NCBI GenBank assembly: GCA_036936605.1
Contig: JAUPFV010000002.1
Span: forward strand, 268,468,770 to 268,532,769
Direction of reading: 5' to 3'
Length of the DNA stretch: 64,000 nucleotides
From: Limnanthes douglasii subsp. nivea
Lineage: Eukaryota; Streptophyta; Magnoliopsida; Brassicales; Limnanthaceae
Under the pieces are notes generated by a model. That model saw only the letters and a program-made list of their open reading frames with translations, was not told the DNA's origin and did not search any database. Positions within the stretch are counted from its first letter, which is position 1; every line of letters starts with the position of its first letter. Below are positions 38,617 to 51,049 of the stretch, one piece after another. Position numbers and translations under genes: made by a program.

Positions 38617-40330
38617 TAGGGGTGAGCAAAAACCGAAAAACAGAACCGACCGACCGAACCAAACCAAAATGGGTCGGTTTGATCGGTTTTTTAAAACTAG
38701 ATTTCGGTTTCGGTTTTAATTTCTTAAACCGAATTTAATTTGGTCGGTGTTCGGTTTGTATGATTTAACCGACCAATTTAAACTGAACCGATCAAATCTA
38801 GAGAGTATATTGTATATGTTAATATATAGACCGTATTTGATATAAACACTGTGGCCACCTCTGGCCTAGTGGTTGTACACTTACAACTTAAGATATTTAA
38901 TTACACACTATTTTTTTTTTTTCGTTTCTCTTTCATTGATTAACATTCGCATATTTAGCCGCCAAATATCTTAGTAGACTAAACAAACAGACCTTAGGGT
39001 TGGTTCTTCTTTTTCGCAGAAGCACCGGGGAGAAATCAATGTCGAATTGGTGCCGAGACGGCAGAGAAATCCAAATCCGTACACTGGCTGGTGAATCGAC
39101 GATTCTTCGAACACCTCATGACTCAACCACCATACACAAACTTAAGCGTTCGTTGAAACTCTCTTTCCCTCCCACATCCTCTTCCAACTTCCACTTTTTT
39201 TTTAAGGTAACACATATTATACTTACTGTTGTTCTTGATTTCTATTTTTAGGTTTTGGATGAAATTATTCAAGATTTTTTAGAGTACTTTTACTACTTTA
39301 TGATTTCATTATAGTTTGACAGAATCTGTAATCTTTTCTTACCGTGTTTGTGTGTAATTGTTCTATTAGGGTGTGAAGCTAAGCTTGCAGAGTAGGGTTG
39401 ATGGTTTGTCGATAGAGCCTGGCGACTTTCTTGTTTTGATGCCATTTGCTAAAAAAGAACGGCCTCAAACCCAACCACCTGATTTTTCATCCAGTGGAAG
39501 TCGACAAACCTCGGTTTCAGATTTTGCTGATTCAACGTATCCGGATTTGATGCAAGAGTTTTCGTACATGGAGGAGAGTGATGATGGGGATACAAATAAA
39601 ATGAAGGATGATGATATGGCTTCTCCTGATTGTTCCCATGGAAAACGCAAAAGATACGTTGATTATGACGATCAAGAACGCAACTCTTATGACTTTTTGT
39701 GGGGTGTGTTGCAATCGTCTGACAAAGATTTACTGGAGGGAGAAAATTCTGAGAAGTTTGTCAATGTTCTAGAGTCTTTCAAATGTTTGTCTTCTCCACG
39801 ATCGAGGAAATGCTTGCTGCTAAAATAAGTGAATATACATGACGGTGATGGTTGGGGACTAGTTAAGACTAATGGTAGTTCCTGCTTGTGTCCAGTGTGG
39901 TTGAAAAATCTAATAGAGGCATTTGCATTTCTGAGTCATTTCTCCGCACTGCTTCAGTTACAGAAAGTAAAACTCACTTTGTCTCGTTTGAAGGGAGCAC
40001 TGGCCAAGCTAAAAAAGTTTAAAGTTCAGTTTGATCTCAATGACATAAACTATATTTCAGTTCTCTATCCTAAGGTAATTATTTGGTTTTTGTGTTTATC
40101 AGTTCTTAGTTAGATGAGCTTGCCTAATAAACTAATATCGTGAATTCAAACTGCCTAGTATACTAACCGCACCAAACCGCACCTCTATTAAAACAAAAAA
40201 ACCGACCGAAACCGAAAAAAATAAATCGAAAAAACAGATTTTTTTATTACTAAATCGGTTTAATAATATACAAACCGAATTATTTCGGTTTGGTTTAAGA
40301 ATTAAAAAAACCGACCGAATCTCACCCCTA
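38617..40330. mobile_element. Non-autonomous hAT element carrying a captured gene fragment (Pack-type)
   Basis: 1714 bp. The terminal inverted repeats are TAGGGGTGAG and CTCACCCCTA, flanked by a perfect 8-bp duplication CCTGTATG (38609-38616, 40331-40338), diagnostic of hAT. Both subterminal regions are packed with CGGTTTGGT / ACCGACCG type words, as in hAT subterminal motifs. There is no transposase. The interior holds a piece of a host gene with an intron. Confidence 0.93.
39039..40074 (+). pseudogene. Captured 5' fragment of an HRQ1-like ATP-dependent helicase gene
   Basis: Exon A (39039-39206) begins MSNWCRDGREIQIRTLAGES and is spliced by GT-AG to exon B (39370-). The joined frame continues with FFFKGVKLSLQ, IEPGDFLVLMPF and an acidic linker. 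Together this looks like the ubiquitin-like N-terminus of plant HRQ1/RecQ-family helicases. A TAA at 39826-39828 interrupts the frame. Beyond it homologous-looking sequence goes on (CLCPVWLKNLIEAFAFLS) to a GT donor at 40075. The helicase domains are absent. Because introns and leader are included, capture was from DNA rather than from mRNA. Assignment to HRQ1 is from memory of the family. Confidence 0.6.
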
Positions 40331-40554
40331 CCTGTATGGGTAACTTTCCCAAAACTCCCTGCTTACCATAGAATATATATATATATATGGATTAGTTTAA
40401 TAATATGATTATTTTATGTTGTTGTTTTGCTCGAAATGCAACTATATGTTTTTTTTTATTTCCAAACAAACAATGTATACATTTATTTAAAAGAGTATTT
40501 GGAAGGTTTGTTATATGATTTTATTTTTGGAAATTTTAAGTTATTTTTCACTCA

Positions 40555-41272
40555 TATAACCAAGTCTGGCGTGCCACAAATAGTCAGTTTTCATAGTTGA
40601 TCGTAGTTACTTATACTTCACTAGATTATTTTGTTTATATATAATATAAATAATCATTCTTATTACCAATGACTAGATTATTTTGTTTATATATAATATA
40701 AATAATCATTCTTATTACCAATGAGGACGACCATATTGCTTTTTCTAAGCTTTTAAACTTCATTGTTAAAAGTATTGTGTATCCTATATCATCAAGATGA
40801 CCAGTAGATTCCAAATTGACACGAATATGTGGAACATGTTGAACATATTCTAATAACAACTTGCAACTACTACTAGTTTATAGTGTCATATCATATTTAC
40901 CCATAATTTAATACTTGAATTTCTTCATCGTCAAAATGTCGAGAATCTTGTCAAATTTAGTCAATTGGTCAGATGCACTTTGTATATCATAAAGTTTCAG
41001 ACAAGTCTCATTATACTTAAAAAAATTATTTTGAGCATTTTTTTCTCATACATTTCTTCCAAATGATCCCATAATTTGAAAGTGTTTATTTCTTTGCGGT
41101 GCCGTGAATCGTCATTGATTCAACCTATTCTCGTATCACACTAATAACTTTACGGTTGAGTTTCTTCCAATCCACTAAAATGAAGCAAGTCTTTATAATA
41201 CAAAAAATCTTCCATTATTTTTTTCAAATGGATAGTTTGCTTTTGTGTATAAAATCATAAGAACTACCCATT
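40555..41272 (-). mobile_element. Decayed Copia gag and pre-integrase fragments
   Basis: Minus-strand gag begins MGSSYDF at 41272 and runs to about 40880, with KLYDIQSASDQLTKFDKI-like text as in UBN2-type Copia gag. The pre-integrase motif LWHARLGYM is at about 40560-40600. The pieces are frameshifted, and a 52-bp duplication lies between them. With the integrase-RT piece at 34.7-35.9 kb they are collinear on the same strand, so they may be one element split by later insertions. Confidence 0.7.
40621..40724. repeat. 52-bp perfect tandem duplication
   Basis: Two identical 52-bp units starting CTAGATTATTTTGTTTATAT. Confidence 0.95.
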
Positions 41273-42039
41273 GTTCGTACATTCCTCCATTTTTTACGAC
41301 AAATAAAACGATATATAATAAATGTCAAAAATCGATCGAGAAAAGGTTATGATGTCATTTATTAGGAAAAGTAACCTTATGGGTACGAAAATTTGATCAA
41401 ATCACACGAGATGGATTAACGTGGATCGACTAATTTTGCTTACATTTACGAAGAAAAGATAATTATCACTGTAACTCTAGAATATTATAAAATGGGAGTC
41501 TTACGTTACACAATTAAACACTACGTACTCCCTTTTCGAACTTTTAAATATAAAAAATACTAAAAAATTAATCAAACAAATAATATAAAGATACATGATT
41601 TTCACACGTCTTTAAAAAAAATCACATAAGTCATACATATATCTCATTTGTGTTCTCTTAAGCAATAAAATGATATTATAGAAAAAGAAAATTGTCAAGA
41701 AATAGTAACTTTTAACCTCCCATCTCAATCTATTACCCGGAGGTAACTTAGAAATTCATATAAGTCATATATTTCATTTGTGTTCTCTTAAACAATAAAA
41801 TGATATTATAGAAAAAGAAAATTGTTAAGAAACAGTAACTTTTAACCTAACATCTTTATATATATTCTCTAGAGGTAATTTAAAAATTCATTTTTCATTT
41901 ATCGTCACATGAGTCATTAATATAGAAGACGGATCAACGTGAGATAACAAAAATATTAATTTTCAAAGATCGCACATTACTAAACCTTCTAAAAAGAAGA
42001 AAATGAGGGTCATAACAAATACCACCCTTATAGAGAGAA
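41273..42039. repeat. AT-rich sequence with ~134-bp tandem duplication
   Basis: Copy 1 spans about 41631-41764 and copy 2 about 41765-41890, sharing AATAAAATGATATTATAG. A third, diverged copy lies at about 42950-43110, beyond the MITE. This may be LTR sequence of the Copia element, but no LTR ends could be set. Confidence 0.6.
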
Positions 42040-42908
42040 GGGCAGAGCTATTTCCTCCATAAGATCTATTATTTCCTCCATTTTAAATTTTTAATAAAAC
42101 ATCGAATACTTGTTTTTACCTTTTTGCCCTTTATTTACTTTCTAATTTATAATTTGATGTCACTCTCCACTATTCAACCCTCGTCATTAAGATAAATTAC
42201 AGCCAACATATATGATTTAACTTTTAAAATTAAACCCTAAAAACATAAAAACTCAATTATTTTTAAGATTAGTCACAAAATTACATGTTTTTTAAAAAGA
42301 AAACATGTAGTTCCGAGACAACCACTCCGAATAACATGTATTTTTTAAAAGTATGTGATTCTAAGTTAGGAACTCGGAATCACATATAATAGTTAAAAAA
42401 GAACTCAATAACAACCCAATCAACAGACACTAATCAAACCACACAAATAATTATATTTTGAACTCAATATACATGAAAGAAACAATTAAACCAGAAATTG
42501 ATATTAAAAACGATTAAACTAGTAACTCCATATGCAGGAACTCGATTAAACTATGAACAAGTTTTTTTTTTTCTGCATATAGAGTTCCTATAACTCATTA
42601 TGCAAAAAAAAATCATAGGTTTTAAAAAAAATTATTCGATATGTCAGCCCATATATTTAAAATAAAAATAAGATTAACGATAGATTTTTATTTTTGGAAC
42701 TCCATAAACTACTTCAAAATTGTTTGGTGGCTAGGGTTTTTTAAGGTTAGAAAAGACGAGGTCAAGATGGATAGTTACTGGAAAAATTTGGGTGTAAAAT
42801 TAAAACAAGGATAAATTAGGATTTTCCTTTATGGAGGAAATAACGAGATGGAGTTTTTTATGAATGATGGAGGAAATAATAAATTTTATGGGAAAAATAG
42901 CTTCACCC
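42040..42908. mobile_element. Mutator-type MITE
   Basis: 869 bp with long terminal inverted repeats of about 43-46 bp. The left end is GGGCAGAGCTATTTCCTCC and the right end as reverse complement is GGGTGAAGCTATTTTTCCC; both continue to TATTATTTCCTCCAT. The 9-bp flanks TAGAGAGAA (42031-42039) and TAGAAAGAA (42909-42917) match at 8 of 9 positions, the duplication size of Mutator elements. There is no ORF inside. Confidence 0.85.
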
Positions 42909-43715
42909 TAGAAAGAATAACATACAAAAAACACACTCTCCACAAATAATTTAAAAATACATGATTTCCACACATCTTTAAAAAAAACATAGCTGATAGA
43001 TATATCTCATTTGTGATCTCTTATAATTTTTTTATCAAGAAACAATAAATTTTAACCTACCATCTTTATCTATTATCCAGGGTAACTTAGAAATTCATTT
43101 TTCATCTATCATCACACGACTTGTTGTAAAGAAAGAGAGTAAATAAATAGGCCCATATATACACCTTACATACCATAATATAATATCCAGATTGATCCAA
43201 AAATTAACACCCAACGGTCGTCTCATGTAACAACATTAGCAATTGGATTTTAGTGTTTTTCTATTACGAGTTTATAATTATAAAATTTAACTACCTAACC
43301 CGAATAAGTATTTTAGTCACCACCTTTGATTATTAAATAGAAATCAAATCAGGCTTTTTTTTATTACCAGGTTATGAATTTTGAGCACTGTCATTACTTG
43401 AAACTTCAAACAGAGATACATAATTAGATTATTAAACCTTAGTTTTTGTTACCCAATAAAAACTGAAGGACATCAAATAGCTCAAAGCTAAAGAAAATAC
43501 AACAATACAAACATATATCATTTCGAGATTGTTTGATATTAAGATCAAGTTTGAAACATTAGAAAGATGTGAAGCTTGATTCGCAAGGGAACTACTTGTT
43601 GTTGTTCAACCATACTTACAAACCGAGTTTGGATTCTCAAGGAAGAAGATCACATCTTCAAGGAGTATTCCTTAAGCTTCAAAACTTGTACTGATCTGTG
43701 TTTTCACTTTTTTGC
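42909..43715. other. Intergenic and 3' UTR of the RS-protein gene
   Basis: The left part repeats the duplicated segment seen at 41.6-41.9 kb. The right part (about 43.5-43.7 kb) is probably the 3' UTR of the minus-strand gene that ends at 43716. Confidence 0.5.
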
Positions 43716-46700
43716 TCATCTATGGCGGTGGCGTCGAGGTGATCTGGATCTTGACCTCCTTTCCCTGGTAATAGGTGAGAAGATTTTATGAACATGAAAA
43801 CAGAGAAGGTTGATAAATCGAAAGTTTCACCTGAGACTACATCCTTAATTACACATATTGTAATAGATAACATTACCTGGTGGTCTCAAGAGAAGAGTAG
43901 GGAGAATGCCTGCGGTGAGAGCGGTTGCTATGTGGTGACCGTGAAACTTGTCTAGAAATGAAAACATCCATAATACTTTATTTTGTGAGAGGCATTGCTT
44001 TGTGATGACTGCAAGCTCATCTAGAATTTGAAAGATCTACCAAGCTTATTTAGAGGATTAAAAATGCATGTGAAATGCTTGGCCTTTGTAGAGGGTAAGA
44101 CTTGATACAAAATTAGTTTGTCAGCATATTTCTTTTCCAACTCATATATACACAAGGGGTCCCACTTCACTTCAATTGGTAATGGGTCATAATTAGATAG
44201 AATCTAAACTCAGTTTTCTTAGGTTTTTATAATAGTACCTTGCGGCAAAATATGCCTGGAATATCTCTAAGCTAAGGAACCCTATTTCCAGTTTCACAAG
44301 TTACGTTGTACCTGATGGGGTTATCGCTTATCAAGGGATCTTTTCAATTACCAAGACTATGTGATTAAGATTTAAGCACGCTAAGCACTACCCAAAAGTG
44401 AATACAAGTGTCATTTAGCTTCAATCAAAGTACGGATTCACAAAGCTTTATAATCACACAATTAATAGCACCAAAATATGTTTTCAAACGGATGTTTCTC
44501 AGCCATAGTTAAATATAGCTGGAAAAGTGAAAGGTCTATTGTATTATACCAATAAGCCACAATCAGCACTAAAATGTATACTCCTTCTGCAGATGTTACC
44601 CAATACCATCAAGCCACTAGTATTATGGTAGAAACGGACTCATTATTAAGTAGCTGAATCTGTTATATATAATACATGTAGACATATTAAACATCAACGA
44701 ATGAAATAAGTAAATACCTTTTCTTAGACCTGTCAGGAGATGGTGATGAGTTCCTCTTTCTTGAACTTCGCATTCTGCAGCACAGAAATTATACAAGATT
44801 AGGTACTGGTTCTAGTACAAGACCAAAGGGAATTGATGCACAGCCGCATTTCTTAACCTTTTTGAACCATCGGATGCTTCATCAGTCGAAGCATTTGGAT
44901 GCTTATCAGAATCTGATTTTCTGCCGCGACTGCTAACTGGAGATGAGTGCTTTCTTTTGTTCCTGTTTGGGTCACTAGGACGTTCACTTTGTGACCCACC
45001 TCTATCCTTGACACGCTCTCTTTTTCTATCAGCATCTTCCTTAGACCTAGTCGAATGAATTTTTTTTGGGTCTTTTACGTTCTCTCTGACATCAAGGTGA
45101 GTTGATCTTCTCATTGTTTCAGGCACAGCTTGCTCTCTTATCTTATCTTTTGAACCTTTCTCAGAACCTATCTTTTCCTTTCCAATGGGCCTCCCATCCT
45201 TTCTTCTACGACTCTCGTCTGTTCTGGTCCCATTAATATCAATCTTCTTGCTTGAGTCTTTCTTAGAACTATCTTTACTTTCATGCTGATCATTTTTATT
45301 CTCAGTTGCACTATCGTTACTTTGCCGCTCACTAGTAGTTTTTCCTCGGACACTGGCATTTTTTTGGTGAAGTTCAGTTTTCTCTTCCAAAGAACGATTT
45401 TGTCTATGTCCATCATTTCTATCAAGTTTATGTCCACTTTCAGTAATAACTTCACCGACCTTCTCTTCAGCGACCATTTTTGAAGACTGTGAATGCTCAC
45501 TTGATTTACCATTTTGAGGGTCGCGCCAGTCTGTTTTGCTCTTATCAGTCTTCTCATCTATCTGAACTCTATTGGGCTCTTCATGTTTTGCCTTTAAACT
45601 CCCATTCTCAGCTGCATCATGCAGATCTTCTGAAACCCCCTTAGCACTTGACTGCTGAAGAAGAGTATGATTTTTCGAATTTGTCACGCTGGAGCTCTGA
45701 AGTTCACCATCTCCATGGCCCTCATCATCCTCGTCATCATCAGATGCATAATTTGCAAGCCCTAGTAAATAGCCATGTGAGTTAGAGCTAGACTTTTGAC
45801 CAACACCCTCAGTCTTAAACTCCTTGTCTTCAACCACAGCCGAAATATTTGAATTAGTTTTCTGAGTACGGACTGCTAGGGGAGGAGATGATATCTTGTG
45901 ACCCGAAGGGACTGTCTCAACGGCATCTAAAGCAATAACAATCAAAACCATTAAAAGATTATGCAATCAGATTATTACACTAAAACATTGAAAGCAATAA
46001 GTAGGTTATTATAAAGAACCTTCACGCATTGCATTTTCCTCATTAAGTACTTTCTCTGCAATTTCATCGAATATCTCATCCGTGACCTATTTAAAGCAAA
46101 TTAATAACGATTGCAGGAAGACTGCAAATTAGCACACCATCTGCTTTCGAGCATTACTAACCTGTAAGAGAACTTCAGTTAGGATACGTTTGATTTCCTG
46201 GTTCATTGCTGCAGTTCTAGCTATCTCCACATCATCCTGCAAAGCACCAGACCATGGAAAACGAAATACTAAATTGGTCAAAGACAAGCACATAACTATG
46301 TCATCTGGAGTCCAAAAGGCATAGAAAGAATAATCAAATAAACATGAAGTACACAGACGCACCTCCTCATCTTCCTCTTCTTCAGTTGACATAGAAGAAT
46401 CAAGGCTTTTGCTATTCGCATGATCATACTTGGTAACCGATTTATCTGCTTCGTAATCCTCAATGGGCTGTGTTTCTTGTCTAGGATGATTAGAATTCGG
46501 CATAGCAGCTTTATTCTTAATTATTTCTTCTCTGAGCCAACTAGGCACAGACGCCTGGAAATGTCAAAGACAGGAAAGTTGAGAAAATACAATAAAACTT
46601 ATTAAAAGTCCCCCATAGCAACCATGCAATTACCTTTTTAGGACGGTCATAAAGACCAGATACCCCATATGCATCAATCGGAAAGGCTACCATAGGATGA

Positions 46701-49700
46701 GGTGGAAGGCCAGTAGTATGATCAAAAGGTGCTCCAACAGACGTACCAATAGGCTTAAAACTTGATGCAGGAAACCTTCCAAATGTATGTGTACCATGTC
46801 CAGACATAGGTGCTGGTACTGCAGAAGGATCATGCTGAAAAAGTACAGAAAGTTCAACTATATCTGTAGCGGAGAAAAAAATAATCGAAACCTAATAGCA
46901 GAGAAAAAAATAATCGAAACCAGACCTGTGCCCCTGCAGGGATAGTCGAAGTAATTGGAGGAAAAACCACACCAGGTGCAGCGCGGGGAGCCCAAGAATT
47001 CGAATGACCAGCATAATTGGGCTGCATAAGTGGATTGTGATCAGTACTAAAATTAGGAGCAAAATCTAAAGGCTGGTCAGTAAGATTGCTGGTGGGATGA
47101 TTTGCTTGATTGCCAAATGTCTGCGGAGGCTGTTCCATCAAAACTGATCTATCAACAGCAGCCAATGATGTCGGGGGATGAGGTGTTCCTCCTTGACCAG
47201 ATGAAATGGGCAAAGAAGTGTAAGACTGCTCCTTTGCATCTGCAGTCTGCTCTTTACCTGTCATTAATAAGAATAGTCAACCCCCGATATGAAACTGAGG
47301 AAGTCCCATCATTTTAATAGTTCTATACCAGAAGTCCTCAATTTGAGTGCTTCAAGTTCAATGTTGAATTATGTGACAATAAATACCTTATGAAAAACTA
47401 GACTCTAATTACTATCATGGCATGAGACACTCGAGCTGGAATCAGGTGGGTGGTACTAAACAAGGGTATAAGAGAGCTCTAGTCTCAAACAGGAACTAAA
47501 ATAACTCTGTTAAGAGTAAGTCTATCTAGTGAGCGAGTTAATGTTTATCAACGATAACCAAGCTCTAAGCCTGCAAACACTTGTAACTTCATCCGAAATA
47601 AGACCAATAAAATGAAAGTAATTTTGAAAAGTGCAGTTCTTGAGCAGAAGCCACATGCAACCTCGATTCTCTAAGTGAATGATTACCTGTAATAGAAGAA
47701 TAACTAGAAGGTACCTCCTGCTGATGAATAGATGAGCTGGTAGGCAAGCTTGACTGATTAGAATACGCAGCAGCAGGGTTTTCCTCTAAACTTTGATCTC
47801 TGACAGGGTAAGGTAGACTCCCATCAGGTACATAATATGGCCCAGAGCTGAAAGATGTATTCTCATGCGGGTAGGTCACTGGTCGTATGTGTTGAGCTGG
47901 CAGCTGTTGAAAGCCTGACGCTGGGAGTGGCTGATTTTCAACTCCTAAATAGCGAGAATCTGTAAATTGAGGATACTGATCCAGGACACGATTTTGTTCT
48001 TCTGGTCTGCCCGAAGGTCTGAAGTGAGATTGTGGGTGCTGATCATTATTGTCCGCGCCAGCAGCTGCCCATTCTCTAGCTTTGGCAGCCCAATCTTCAA
48101 CATTGCCGTGGGCTGACATTACAAATATAATTGGATGCAAAACCCAATATCAATAAAATGAGAAAAGTGTTGCTCAAGCACTCGTGGAGTAAAATAAATG
48201 TCTTGGTATGCGTAGCTTACATCTGAGTTTACATAGAACCAAAGGTATATAAAAAACAAGGCTAATTTGAGTCAGTTTACCTAATAGCAATTATATGGCA
48301 AGATGGTGATTAATCTCGAAATTAGGAGGTTTCAGTGCTGCTTTTCAGATTTAGAGTCATATAATTCTAAATATTAATGTAAATATTCCAACAATGTAAA
48401 AAAATATCTTTAAATATAATTTCTCTCTACTTATACTAATTAAATACTATAATAAACAAATAAAAACTTATCATAAAATAGAAAAAAAATAGATTTTTTA
48501 GCTTTATTTTGTAAGTTTAAGCCCCTTAAAAGGTTTAAAAGCCCCTGTAACCAAAACCTAACCATCAATATCGGGAAAGCTCAATCTTATTTTAGACACA
48601 ACCTAACCATCAATGTCGGGAATGCTCAATCTTATCTTAGTACACTGATAAAACTTACATTTGGATACACAAAGTGGTTTAAATAAGAGGAAACAAATCA
48701 AATACATGTCACATTTCACACCTTTATAGTACAAAAAGTAGTGCAAGCATAAAAGGTATACAGCATTGCATGAAAAAGAATTGGGTACAAACTACAAATA
48801 CACTAACCACCCTGTTACTCTTTCAAGTACAGTCAAGCATTGTATTATAAGTGAGCACTTTCTACCTTCTGTTGATACAATTGTATTAAGTTCTATGGGG
48901 CATTTCTATCTTCAAAGAAAAGTGAGGTTAATTTATGCAGGATAAAGTCGGATAAGTCAAGTAACAAGTGTCAATATGACACCCAACCAACAATGAAATC
49001 AAGCAACCTAGAGCCAAACTTGATTCAAAATTTAGAAATCAATGGGAAACAGTCAACTTCTGAAAACAAACGAAACAGTAATACTGAGCTTGGTACAGCG
49101 AAACAATATTCATTTCAATGGAAACTCTATAGTTAACCTTCTTGATGGACAAATCCAGAACTGCTCCAATCCTGCAAAAAGTTACAAAATTTACTCGCCT
49201 AAATACAAAAAAAAAACTACAAGATTATGCAGTCAATAAATGTGCCATTCTAATAATACTGAAACAGAGAATATCGAAGTAACCCTAGCTCCGTACTAAA
49301 TCTATAACTATTGTAAACCAAATTTCAACGAGTGCGAATAATATAAGTGATTACCTGACCGGGCTGAGGATACGGCGGCTGATATGATACAGGAGGACGA
49401 GGAGGCAAAGGAAATTGTGTATTAGTTGTGTTGTTAGCGTTGGCGACATGAGGAGGAAGTTGTTGGTGAGGTGGATGCGTATGAAAATGGGGTGGAGGTG
49501 GAGGATAAGAGGAATAATGAGGCTGAGGAATACGGTGGTCCGGATGCGTCGGTGCGCTCCACTGATGGTGGTGATGCGGCGGCGGGGGAGAAGGAGAGTG
49601 AGGGTACTGAAATTGATTGGGGTACCATGTTGGACCCTGCAAAGGAGGAGGAGGCAACTGAGGCGGCGGCGGACCCCATTGATAGTGATTATCCAACTGA

Positions 49701-49765
49701 GACGGCGGTGGTGGTGGCGGTGGTGGTCCCATGTAGTGGTGGTTAGGTTGCTGGTTCGTGTCCAT
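43716..49765 (-). CDS. Proline-rich, RS-tailed nuclear protein, cyclin-related annotation type (11 exons, 982 aa)
   Basis: Exons: 49765-49360, 48112-47687, 47257-46926, 46834-46634, 46554-46363, 46236-46162, 46086-46020, 45926-44858, 44774-44718, 43951-43877, 43764-43716. All joins are GT-AG, phases agree and the total is 983 codons. The first donor is chosen at 49359 (GTCAGG) because the stronger-looking GTAATC at 49354 breaks the phase. The protein starts with a Pro/His-rich region and has VEDWAAKAREWAAAGADN (about 141-158). It has PSWLREEIIKNK and a helical EIKRILTEVLLQVTDEIFDE segment, an acidic patch, a long Lys/Glu/Ser-rich stretch and a C-terminal RS domain ending RRSRSRSPRRHRHR. This suggests a nuclear, splicing-linked role. 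Function is not established; I recall Arabidopsis relatives annotated only as cyclin-related. Confidence 0.88.
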
Positions 49766-50266
49766 GGCTAGGTAGGCTCTTCTTTCGCGAGCTTTAGATT
49801 TTTTATGACATTTTACAATGTAAAGAGGTCATTAGGTGATTCCGTTTCGATTGTAAAAAGAGGTGGGTGCGCACAATACAGTATCGTACGGTCTCCTGTT
49901 GGTGATTCTGACTAATATTTATAAAAAAAAAAAATCATCAAACGAATATTATTATCAAAAGAATATTATTAGGGAAATTGCACCTAAAGTACCCACTCAA
50001 CTATTCAATTGTCACTTTATTACCCAAGGTTTGATCAATTGTTATTTAATACCCAACTCAACTATCTTATTGTCACTTACAACCTAATATTATTTTAATA
50101 CTCTAACTACCCTTAACCCATTATATAAGCATATTTTTCTGTTTTCTTTCTATTTTTTTTAGCTTTTTGAAGATTTGAATTTGTTAGCCGCTCTAACCAC
50201 CTAACCCTACGAACCACCACGGAGACCGGTTGAAATCACATTTCCGGTGATCGGAAGCTGCTGAAG

Positions 50267-51049
50267 GTTTGTTTATTTATGTAGGTTGTGGTGTTAGTCC
50301 TGTCTAACCACTGTTTTTTACGTATAAGAGTTGATCGTGGTTTTTTGCAATATGTTGGCTTTGAAGTAATCGTTTTGCTTGCTTTTCAGGTAATTACCTA
50401 ACGATTTCGAAGTTATTTATTGGTTTTCTCTGTTGGAATAGGGACTATTCTACTGTTTTTAGACGTCATTGCCTGATTTCGAGCTTTTCTCTGTTTTTTG
50501 GGTTATAGTGATCTGTTATTGTTTGTTTAATATTGTTCGTTATATACTTATGTCCTTGTTTTCTGATGTTATATACTATTTTTATAGTGCTTTAGTTTTT
50601 ATTTCATGTGTAGATTACGAGTTTTAGTTGTCCAGGCCTTACAGTAAAGATGCGAATTGTTTGGTGTATTCGATGAGAAAGATGCTAATTATATGATCAA
50701 TTCGCATGGTGACATGCGAATCACATGAACGAAGTTTACATACGTTTCGCATGTTAGGATGCGAACTATGTGAAACTATAGAGTAGTGTGTGTTGAAACA
50801 AATACCAGGACTTTAGAGAATTTTTTACACAGTTCGCATGTTATGATGCGAACTATTTATAACTTTTTAGAGTATTGTACATCAAAACAAATATCATGAC
50901 TTTTTTTACACACAAATATCAGGACAAGATGCGAATTACTCGATGTATGTATACACAATTCGCACGTTAGGATGCGAATTGTTTGATGCAGTGGTAAATA
51001 ATTTGCACATAGTTTTTGTGACTAATAACTAATAACTTGTTCTGTCCAG
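50267..51049 (+). other. Predicted 5' leader intron of the MULE transposase
   Basis: The donor AAG|GTTTGT at 50267 and acceptor GTCCAG|G before 51050 frame a 783-bp intron, placed just before the ATG at 51058. Its second half holds four TTCGCA...TGCGAA inverted pairs (see repeat entries). Confidence 0.5.
50640..50985. repeat. TGCGAA-type palindromic repeat cluster 1
   Basis: About ten TGCGAA or TTCGCA words. Inverted pairs include ATTCGCATG/CATGCGAAT near 50700-50721, and CAATTCGCA/TGCGAATTG with an 8-bp loop near 50955-50980. Two weaker pairs are near 50748 and 50832. Confidence 0.85.

Noticed and set aside
43576..43791. A separate plus-strand gene with a short Cys-rich product
   Set aside because: Overlaps the last exon and 3' UTR of the RS-protein gene on the other strand and has no domain.
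49415..49771. Plus-strand ORFs rich in Arg/Trp or Glu/Ala over the first exon of the RS-protein gene
   Set aside because: They are reverse reads of Pro/His codons; the minus-strand exon joins ten more in phase.
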